Shown: piece after piece, positions 1-5,787 of the stretch
Layout: the number at the start of each line of letters is the position of its first letter
Numbering within the stretch: the stretch's first letter is position 1
Source: Phycisphaerales bacterium
GTDB taxonomy: Bacteria > Planctomycetota > Phycisphaerae > Phycisphaerales > UBA1924
Length of the DNA stretch: 6,314 nucleotides
Direction: 5' to 3'
Assembly: GCA_016764015.1 (NCBI GenBank)
Contig: JAESSR010000141.1
Location: forward strand, 1-6,314
Translations under genes and position numbers: made by a program
Notes under the pieces: model-generated
The model's database searches: none
Told to the model about the DNA's origin: nothing
Seen by the model: the letters and a program-made list of their open reading frames with translations, nothing else

Positions 1-22
1 GATTCAATGCTGGAGATTCACA

Positions 23-1828
23 ATGGATGACATCAAACAAGTACTCGCGCGGGCATCGAAGCGCCTGTTGATTATTGACTTGCTCCGCACCTTTGCGGTC
101 ACTTCATTCATTGTCCTGTGCGCACTCTTCCTAGCACGATTGACCCAGAAGCTCGTCCCGACCGTTGAGATTCCGTGGAACATGACCTTCGTCATCGCTG
201 CGGGCGTTGCGCTGGTCAGCGCGTTGATCTGGGCGATCAGCCGAAGACCAAACGAGGATCAAGTCGCGCGCGAGATTGATGATCGCGCCGGCTTACGCGA
301 AACCATCTCGACCGCGTTGTGTGTCGATAAAAACCAAGACTCATGGTCCAAAGCAATCGTCACCGATGCGTCGGCTCGCGCCAAACGAGTTGTGGTCAAG
401 GACACGCTCCCGATCGAATCCCCCAAGCATTGGCCGATGCCTGTTGCTTCAATGATGGCGATCATCGCGATCTGGTGGGTGCCTTCGACCGATATCACCG
501 GGTTGCTCGCCAAGAAGGAACAAAGACAAGCCCAGCTCGCGCAGGTCGCAGAAGTCCGCGCGACCGTGAATGAGACCGCCAAGATGATCGAAGAGATCAA
601 AGCCCAGACCGGTGTTGATCTCGACACCGAAGGCGACGAGGCCGCCAAGGAACTCACCCCCCAAGAAACACTCTTTACCGACCCAGAAGAAATCGCGCGG
701 GCTGCGATCAAAGAGCTCACCAACCTCACCGACAAGCTCGACGAAAAACGCAACAATGAAGACGGCGCGACCTTTGACGCGATCAAGGACATGACCCGCC
801 AGCTCAACACCCCCAAGCCCGGCGCAGCATCGGAGATGGCCCGCGCGATGGCAAGGGGTGACTTCGGCGAAGCGAAAAAGAAGCTCGAAGAGATGGCCGA
901 GGCTCTTGAAGATGGTTCGATGAGCGAAGAGCAAAAGAAGCAGGCAGCCGAGGGGCTCGAAGCGATGAAAAAACAGCTCGAAAAAATGGCTGCCAATCGC
1001 CAACAACTCGAAGAGCAGCTCAAGGCTGCCGGATTATCTGAGCAACAAGCCAAGCAGATGGCGACTGATCCTGATGCACTCAAGAAAGCACTCCAAGAAG
1101 CGGGCGCAACCGAAGAACAAGCCCAGCAACTGAGCCAAGCCGCCAAAGCCCAGCAGCGGGCATCCGATGCCGCCGGGTCGATGGCTCAGGCGATGGGGCA
1201 GATGGCTGCGGGGATGCAGCAATCGAATCCGTCGGAGATGAGCCAAGGGCTCGAATCCATGTCCGGGCAACTTTCAGACATGGAAAACATGCAGCAAGAA
1301 ATGCAATCGCTCGACATGGCGATGAGCAAATCGAGCGCACAACTCGCCAAGCTCGGCGAATGCTCAGGCGGGAGTTGTGATGGCGACGGGCAAGGATTTG
1401 GTGAACAAGCCGGGCTTGGCAAGACCGGGCAGTTCAGCGAGGGCAACTCACAGGGATTTGGCAAAGGCTCGGGCGGACCAGGCAAAGGCATGGGCGCTGG
1501 TCCGGATGCTCAAGCAACCGATTTCATGCTCAAGAAAGAACGAGCCGAGGTTCAGACCACTAACGAAGGGCCGGTCATCGCATCGACGATGGTGCAGGGT
1601 TCACAGATCCGAGGCGAGTCCTCCGCGACCTTCTCAAGTGTTGTCAAGAGCGCTTCGACACAAGCAGCCGAGGCGATCGAGACCAAGCGGGTTCCACGCA
1701 AGCATGAAGCCGCGGTGCAGCACTACTTTGGTCGGCTCGATAACGCTGCTAAAAAAGCCAATGGCGAGAAGACCACACCTGCTCCATCAGGCAGCGACGC
1801 CACGAAGAGCACCAAGGAAGACGACTAA
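23..1828 (+). CDS. Large coiled-coil membrane protein, planctomycete type, function unknown
   Basis: Seen: a 601-residue protein with hydrophobic helices at about residues 20-38, 55-72 and 139-155, then about 445 mostly hydrophilic residues. The charge pattern suggests residues 73-138 are cytoplasmic and the C-terminal part is exported. That part holds likely coiled coils (about 160-195 and 280-335), a Gln/Met-rich helical stretch (about 335-440), a Gly-rich linker with a C-x4-C pair (C447, C452), and an ordered C-terminal block (about 505-572) ending near HYFGRL. Residues 85-99 (EIDDRAGLRETISTA) resemble a cytoplasmic motif I recall from DUF4175-like membrane proteins. From memory, similar proteins in Planctomycetota lie beside MoxR ATPase, DUF58 and BatA-type genes; that neighbourhood would lie upstream and is not visible. 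The ATG at 23 has GGAG at 12-15, seven bases away. It probably shares a transcript with the binding-protein gene after it. A scaffold or envelope role is a guess. Confidence 0.85.
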   Translation: MDDIKQVLARASKRLLIIDLLRTFAVTSFIVLCALFLARLTQKLVPTVEIPWNMTFVIAAGVALVSALIWAISRRPNEDQVAREIDDRAGLRETISTALCVDKNQDSWSKAIVTDASARAKRVVVKDTLPIESPKHWPMPVASMMAIIAIWWVPSTDITGLLAKKEQRQAQLAQVAEVRATVNETAKMIEEIKAQTGVDLDTEGDEAAKELTPQETLFTDPEEIARAAIKELTNLTDKLDEKRNNEDGATFDAIKDMTRQLNTPKPGAASEMARAMARGDFGEAKKKLEEMAEALEDGSMSEEQKKQAAEGLEAMKKQLEKMAANRQQLEEQLKAAGLSEQQAKQMATDPDALKKALQEAGATEEQAQQLSQAAKAQQRASDAAGSMAQAMGQMAAGMQQSNPSEMSQGLESMSGQLSDMENMQQEMQSLDMAMSKSSAQLAKLGECSGGSCDGDGQGFGEQAGLGKTGQFSEGNSQGFGKGSGGPGKGMGAGPDAQATDFMLKKERAEVQTTNEGPVIASTMVQGSQIRGESSATFSSVVKSASTQAAEAIETKRVPRKHEAAVQHYFGRLDNAAKKANGEKTTPAPSGSDATKSTKEDD

Positions 1829-1831
1829 CCC

Positions 1832-2863
1832 ATGACCAAGTTCATTGTGTTCGCCCTGAGTATCTGCATGCTCTGTGGCTGCGATCGCTCAGAATCCGTT
1901 GATACCCAACCAACTCTGACCTTGTATACCAGCGTAGATGACCAGTTTGCAAAGCTCGTCGTTGATGCCTTTACCCAAGAAACCGGGATCACGGTTCATA
2001 TTCTTGGCGATACCGAAGCGACCAAAACAACCGGACTCGTGACACGCATCCAGGCTGAAATGGATCATCCGATCGCGGATGTCTGGTGGTCGTCTGAGCC
2101 GATGGGCACGATATTGCTCGATCAAGCGGGCGCCTTTGAGCCAAACGCGATGCAAGGCATGGTCGGGGATGATTGGCCCGATGCGCTCCACGCATCAAAC
2201 TGGTCGTGGGTCGGCATGGCCATGCGATCGCGGGTGATCGCATATGCAACGGATCGCGTTGACAATCCGCCAACAACATTGGCCCAGCTTACAGATCCAA
2301 AGTACAAAGGAATTGTCGGGATGGCCCGCCCGCAGTTTGGCACTACACGGATTCATATGGCGATGCTCGCGGATCAATGGGGTGTTGACGCATTACACGA
2401 ATGGCTCGAAGCGATGAACGCCAACAAGCTTCGGCTCTACGACGGCAACGCGAGCGTCGTCCAGGCAATCGCCCTTGGTGAAATAGATGTCGGGCTGACC
2501 GACACCGATGATGTCTGGAGCGGGCAACGCAACGGGTGGAAGGTTGATCTGGTGTACGAATCACACGCCGAGCATCCCGATTGGCCCAGCATCGGCCCGG
2601 CGCTGATCCCCAACACGGTGGCGATCATCAATGGTGCGCCCCACCGCGCACTGGCGACCCAGCTCGCAGCGTTCTTGGTTTCTCCAACGGTTGAGGAGTT
2701 GTTGTACCAATCGACCACGCACAACACCCCGATCCACCCGGCGCTGCGTGTGTTATACAAGGACGATGTGCTTGAAATAGATCGGCTACCGGACTATATC
2801 GGGGCATCGGGCAAGGTCCGAGAGGCGATGGATGTGTGTGATCAAGTGCTGATAAGTCCCTGA
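1832..2863 (+). CDS. ABC transporter substrate-binding lipoprotein, Fbp-like (family 1 solute-binding)
   Basis: Seen: a 343-residue protein with a short hydrophobic signal peptide and lipobox LCGC, so C17 is the likely lipidated residue; Asp follows at +2. The mature protein has the landmarks of the FbpA/AfuA-like class: LTLYTSVDDQF near 28-39, ADVWWSSEPM at 82-91, DPKYKG at 155-160, PQFGTT at 167-172, GN at 205-206, GLTDTDD at 221-227 and PNTVAIINGAPH at 260-271. Length is normal for the family. Known: such proteins capture a ligand, often ferric iron, and deliver it to an inner-membrane permease. Inferred: the position that in FbpA carries the iron-binding Tyr-Tyr pair seems to read DDVW here, so iron is not assured. 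The ATG is three bases past the preceding stop, with AAGGA at 1814-1818 as a distant ribosome binding site, suggesting co-transcription with the coiled-coil gene. No permease or ATPase gene is in the window. Confidence 0.9.
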   Translation: MTKFIVFALSICMLCGCDRSESVDTQPTLTLYTSVDDQFAKLVVDAFTQETGITVHILGDTEATKTTGLVTRIQAEMDHPIADVWWSSEPMGTILLDQAGAFEPNAMQGMVGDDWPDALHASNWSWVGMAMRSRVIAYATDRVDNPPTTLAQLTDPKYKGIVGMARPQFGTTRIHMAMLADQWGVDALHEWLEAMNANKLRLYDGNASVVQAIALGEIDVGLTDTDDVWSGQRNGWKVDLVYESHAEHPDWPSIGPALIPNTVAIINGAPHRALATQLAAFLVSPTVEELLYQSTTHNTPIHPALRVLYKDDVLEIDRLPDYIGASGKVREAMDVCDQVLISP

Positions 2864-2975
2864 AACTATCCATAATTCTGGTGTGACCGTCGCAATCTAT
2901 ACCTTGATAACCCTTGTATCCAGAATCCGCTTGCCCAACAAGAACTCAAATGTGTGATGAGCCGATGCATGGTTT

Positions 2976-3995
2976 GTGATTGAGTTTTCTCGCAAACTTG
3001 AGGTTCCATTTCGCCCACAGAATCGGCGGGCATTGTTCCTTGGAATATTGATTTTCCAGGCAGCGGTGCTTGTCGCTGGCGAGTTCCTTGTCGACACATG
3101 GATCCGCACCGAGTTTAGTCTTTCGCAGGCCGCTGCGGATCGGCTCTTTGTCTTTCGGATCTCGGTTGCCTTCTGCGTGTTCACACTCACAGGGGTGATC
3201 TTGTTCTTGGCATCCAAGCGGTACCACGATGCCCTTGAGCAATCGAACGAAAAGCTCAACAAAGAAGTGGCCAAGCAGGTTCGCGCAGGATTGGGTAAAC
3301 GAAACGCGTTGATCTTTGGGCTCGCCAAGCTCGCAGACTATCGAGACACCGATACCGGCGCTCATCTCGAACGCATCGGGTTCTATGCACGAATCTTGGC
3401 TGACGCGCTGACTCCAAAGTATGACGAGATCAACGCCAAATGGATCGATCGGATCGTGCTTGCTTCATCGCTCCATGATATCGGCAAGGTTGGGATCGCT
3501 GATTCGATCCTGCTCAAGCCAGGTCGGCTCACCCCCGAAGAACGCACAGAGATGGAGAAGCACGCCTTGATTGGCGCGGATACGCTCTTGGCGATTCGAT
3601 CCAAGCTCGGCCCTGATGAGTTCATCGACATGGGGATCGAAATCGCAATGAGTCATCATGAAAAATGGGATGGCACCGGGTATCCATTCGGGCTCAAAGG
3701 CGAAGCGATCTCGCTCTCTGCACGCATTGTTGCGTTGGCCGATTTTTATGATGCGGTGACCTCCAAGCGGGTGTACAAGGATGCGATGTCCCATGAGGAA
3801 ACCTCTGAGCTCATCCGCAGCCTCGCGGGCACCCACTTTGCCCCGGATGTTGCTGAAGCATTCTTTGTCAATGAAGCCGAGTTCAACGCGATCCGAGCAC
3901 ATAATCAAGAATGTACCGATGAGTCGAACTTCAAGTTCAACACCCTTGAAGAGAACGCACGCCAGTTTATTGATGACCAATCACAGGCTGCTTAA
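2976..3995 (+). CDS. Membrane-anchored HD-GYP domain protein (probable cyclic-di-GMP phosphodiesterase)
   Basis: Seen: a 339-residue protein with two hydrophobic helices (about 20-36 and 58-79) separated by only some 20 residues, a short helical linker (about 84-108), and an HD-GYP domain from about 108 to 295. Active-site landmarks are complete: TGAHLERI (H130), HDIGK (H167, D168), EKH (H196), HHEKWDGTGYP (227-237) and ADFYDA (D256, D259). Known: HD-GYP enzymes hydrolyse cyclic-di-GMP to pGpG or GMP using a bi- or trinuclear metal centre in the cytoplasm. The loop between the helices is too short for a periplasmic sensor domain, so the signal is probably sensed in the membrane or through a partner. 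The start is GTG at 2976: the frame has a stop at 2958-2960 and no ATG before the first helix. No close ribosome binding site is visible; GATGAG at 2956-2961 is far away. Confidence 0.93.
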   Translation: MIEFSRKLEVPFRPQNRRALFLGILIFQAAVLVAGEFLVDTWIRTEFSLSQAAADRLFVFRISVAFCVFTLTGVILFLASKRYHDALEQSNEKLNKEVAKQVRAGLGKRNALIFGLAKLADYRDTDTGAHLERIGFYARILADALTPKYDEINAKWIDRIVLASSLHDIGKVGIADSILLKPGRLTPEERTEMEKHALIGADTLLAIRSKLGPDEFIDMGIEIAMSHHEKWDGTGYPFGLKGEAISLSARIVALADFYDAVTSKRVYKDAMSHEETSELIRSLAGTHFAPDVAEAFFVNEAEFNAIRAHNQECTDESNFKFNTLEENARQFIDDQSQAA

Positions 3996-4030
3996 ATCGT
4001 GCCCACGATCTTGAACCTGATCTTCATCAG
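3996..4030 (+). other. Two small tandem hairpins in the gap between the HD-GYP and M20 genes
   Basis: ATCGT (3996-4000) pairs with ACGAT (4005-4009) around a GCCC loop, and CTGAT (4017-4021) pairs with ATCAG (4026-4030) around a CTTC loop. Both are perfect 5-bp stems with 4-base loops. The first begins directly after the HD-GYP stop codon. Neither has a T-run, so they are not standard intrinsic terminators. The second lies inside the spacer of the proposed M20 promoter. They could mark the 3' end of the upstream transcript or be chance. Confidence 0.3.
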
Positions 4031-4040
4031 CTCGCATAGA
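4011..4040 (+). promoter_or_regulatory. Candidate promoter of the M20 hydrolase gene, likely giving a leaderless mRNA
   Basis: TTGAAC (4011-4016) matches a -35 box at four of six positions. It is followed by 18 bases ending in GCTCG and by CATAGA (4035-4040) as a weak -10. The same layout with the same TTGAAC and GCTCG occurs at 5292-5321. The -10 ends seven bases before the ATG at 4048, so transcription should begin at or next to the start codon, which agrees with the absence of a Shine-Dalgarno sequence. Confidence 0.45.
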
Positions 4041-4047
4041 CTCTGGC

Positions 4048-5268
4048 ATGTCAACAACCGCTACTCCAGTCGTTTCGCTCATCAATGAGCACCTTGATGA
4101 AATCATCGCGATCCGCCGAGACCTTCATGCCCATCCGCAAATCCTCTTCACCGAAGAGTATTCGTCCAAGCTCATCCAAGCGGAACTCACACGACTGGGC
4201 ATTCCATTCAAAACCAACATGGGCGGGCGCGAACCCAATACCGGCTTCGGCGTGATGGCGCACATCCCAGCGACCACTGAAACTCCTGGTGATTGCATCG
4301 GTTTGCGAGCCGACATGGACGCGCTGCCGATCACCGAGCTTAACAACTTCGGACACAAATCAATCAACGAAGGTCAAATGCACGCCTGTGGCCACGACGG
4401 ACACACCGCGATGTTGCTCGGCGTGGCTCGCGTATTGATGGATCTCGAAGAACGACCAAACCCCGTCACACTCGTCTTCCAACCCGCAGAAGAAGGCGGC
4501 GGCGGCGGCGACAAAATGTGCCGAGATGGCGTACTCAAGGGCGACCCCAAAGCAGGGCTGGGCCCAGCAATCACCCGAATGTACGGACTTCATGGCTGGC
4601 CAGACTTTCCAATGGGCACTATCGCAACCAAGCCCGGCGCGTTGCTCGCTGCAACCGACACCTTTGACATCACGATCACCGGCGTTCAAGGGCACGCGGC
4701 GTATCCGCACCTGTGCAATGACCCGATCGTTGCATCGGCTGCAATCATCTCGGCGGCCCAGACGCTCGTCTCGCGGACAACCTCCCCCACCGACTCGCTG
4801 GTCGTCACCTTTGGCGCAATCCATGCGGGCACAGCCTACAACATCATCCCAGAAACCGCGGAGCTCAAAGGCACCATCCGCACGCTCGATATGGATACCC
4901 GAGCGATGATCAAAGAACGCTTCTTTGAACTCGTCGAATCGACCGCCAAAGCGATGGGATGCAGTGCCAATATCACCTGGAAAGACGGGTATCCGGTGAC
5001 TCGAAACGACGAAAACGAGTTCGAGAGAGTGACACAAATCGCGTCACAAGCAACACTTACCAATCATTTCGAGCTCGTCAAAGAGCCTTCGATGGGGGGG
5101 GAGGACTTCTCATATTACTGCCTGCAGGTGCCTTCGTGTTTCTATTTCCTCGGGCTCAATGAGAGTGATACCGAGCCGTATCCAGGGCTCCATACACCCA
5201 CTTTTGACTTCAATGACAAAGCAATTGGGATCGGGATGGAGATGATGTGCCTATTGGCGCTATCGTAA
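4048..5268 (+). CDS. M20 family metallo-amidohydrolase / carboxypeptidase (M20D type)
   Basis: Seen: a 406-residue protein of normal family length with no signal peptide, so cytoplasmic. Motifs in order: RRDLHAHPQ (23-31), LRADMDALPI (86-95), HACGHDGH (112-119), QPAEEGGGG (145-153), YGLHG (179-183), the lid-domain motif GVQGHAAYPH (212-221), GTAYNIIPE (261-269), MGGEDFSYY (349-357) and PGLHTPTFD (379-387). By family knowledge C114, H116, E149, H182 and H382 are the metal ligands and E148 the general base. Relatives remove acyl groups from amino acids: hippurate hydrolase, N-acyl-L-amino-acid amidohydrolase, N-acetyl-diaminopimelate deacetylase and IAA-amino-acid hydrolases. The exact substrate cannot be read from sequence. 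It seems to be a single-gene unit with its own promoter 52 bases after the HD-GYP gene. The ATG at 4048 lacks a ribosome binding site. A run of eight G lies in the MGGED codons (5094-5101) without breaking the frame. Confidence 0.95.
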   Translation: MSTTATPVVSLINEHLDEIIAIRRDLHAHPQILFTEEYSSKLIQAELTRLGIPFKTNMGGREPNTGFGVMAHIPATTETPGDCIGLRADMDALPITELNNFGHKSINEGQMHACGHDGHTAMLLGVARVLMDLEERPNPVTLVFQPAEEGGGGGDKMCRDGVLKGDPKAGLGPAITRMYGLHGWPDFPMGTIATKPGALLAATDTFDITITGVQGHAAYPHLCNDPIVASAAIISAAQTLVSRTTSPTDSLVVTFGAIHAGTAYNIIPETAELKGTIRTLDMDTRAMIKERFFELVESTAKAMGCSANITWKDGYPVTRNDENEFERVTQIASQATLTNHFELVKEPSMGGEDFSYYCLQVPSCFYFLGLNESDTEPYPGLHTPTFDFNDKAIGIGMEMMCLLALS

Positions 5269-5291
5269 GGGCTGATTGATTGATGAAGTTG

Positions 5292-5321
5292 TTGAACAAT
5301 CGCCAGATATGCTCGTATATT
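5292..5321 (+). promoter_or_regulatory. Candidate sigma70-like promoter of the small lipoprotein gene
   Basis: TTGAAC (5292-5297) as -35, an 18-base spacer ending in GCTCG, and TATATT (5316-5321) as -10, which matches TATAAT at five of six positions. The predicted transcript starts near 5328 and has a leader of about 30 bases before the ATG at 5359. An imperfect inverted repeat, TGAACAAT (5293-5300) and ATTGTTTA (5319-5326), straddles both boxes and could be an operator. Confidence 0.6.
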
Positions 5322-5349
5322 GTTTAGGTCGAGCCGTCCGAAAACCGAT

Positions 5350-5353
5350 GGAG
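5350..5353 (+). promoter_or_regulatory. Ribosome binding site that fixes the lipoprotein start
   Basis: GGAG stands five bases before the ATG at 5359. The longer in-frame alternative, TTG at 5320, overlaps the -10 box and would place 13 hydrophilic residues before the signal peptide, so the ATG is preferred. Confidence 0.7.
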
Positions 5354-5358
5354 TGAGT

Positions 5359-5784
5359 ATGAATCGCACAGCCCAAACACTGATCGTTATCGCCGGAGCC
5401 GCCGTGCTCGCTTTTTCCTCTGGTTGCCGCATCGAGCGGACGACCGGGCAGCGCCACCAAGCCCGTGCGGTGGATAGCATCCTGCGTGCCGAAGCGATGC
5501 GTCTCAATGATGCCCCGATGTCCGAGACCACCCTCGAAGACTACGCCCATCTCAACGCGATGTACCAAGACCTGCTCCACGCCGCGATCCGATCCGGCGA
5601 GGGTGAGCCTTTGACCGTACAAGAGTCCGAAGACCTGCTCCGTGAGGTTGCCTCCGAAGCCCGTATGCTCCCCGCGTACCAGACATGGTCACCCGAATCC
5701 CAGAAGAACTTCGAAGAGAACTTCTGGCGTTTCCGCTTGAAGAAGTGGCAGCAATGGCGCGGCCCAGACTACATCTACGATTGA
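5359..5784 (+). CDS. Small predicted lipoprotein of unknown function
   Basis: Seen: a 141-residue protein with an N-terminal signal (residues 2-22: short polar-positive start, then a hydrophobic core of Leu, Ile, Val and Ala) ending in SSGC, so C23 is the likely lipidated cysteine. Ser at -3 is less usual than Leu but tolerated. The mature part is hydrophilic and probably helical, rich in Glu and Arg, with an aromatic, basic C-terminus (Phe, Trp and Tyr from about residue 115 on, ending near YIYD). I recognise no family or catalytic motif. The gene has its own promoter (5292-5321), a good ribosome binding site and a strong terminator 29 bases after its stop, so it reads as a complete single-gene unit. 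It may be an envelope-associated protein, but nothing in the sequence fixes the role. Base composition is high GC like the preceding genes (about 61% counted over 5461-5580). Confidence 0.75.
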   Translation: MNRTAQTLIVIAGAAVLAFSSGCRIERTTGQRHQARAVDSILRAEAMRLNDAPMSETTLEDYAHLNAMYQDLLHAAIRSGEGEPLTVQESEDLLREVASEARMLPAYQTWSPESQKNFEENFWRFRLKKWQQWRGPDYIYD

Positions 5785-5787
5785 ATC

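Noticed and set aside
259..1146. Long open frame on the - strand, 295 codons
   Set aside because: It is antisense to the coiled-coil gene and its Ser/Ala/Cys-rich translation is what reversed Glu/Gln/Lys/Ala codons give; no domain or start signal.
1377..1835. Open frame of 152 codons on the + strand overlapping the end of the first gene
   Set aside because: Out-of-frame shadow of the Gly-rich and C-terminal coding region, with Arg/Pro/Ser-rich composition and no recognisable domain.
2875..2926. Inverted repeat ATTCTGG / CCAGAAT after the binding-protein gene as a terminator
   Set aside because: Only 7 bp with a 38-base loop and no T-run; likely chance.
4497..4512. GGC triplet run in the M20 gene
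   Set aside because: It encodes the Gly stretch that normally follows the PAEE motif in this family, so it is not unusual.
4360..5037. Open frame of 225 codons on the - strand inside the M20 gene
   Set aside because: Fully antisense to a gene with intact family motifs; no ribosome binding site or plausible domain.
5273..5284. TGAT tandem repeat after the M20 stop
   Set aside because: Only three copies; too short to call a functional repeat.
5320..5358. TTG start extending the lipoprotein by 13 residues
   Set aside because: It overlaps the -10 box and would put charged residues before the signal peptide; the ATG at 5359 has GGAG at the right distance.
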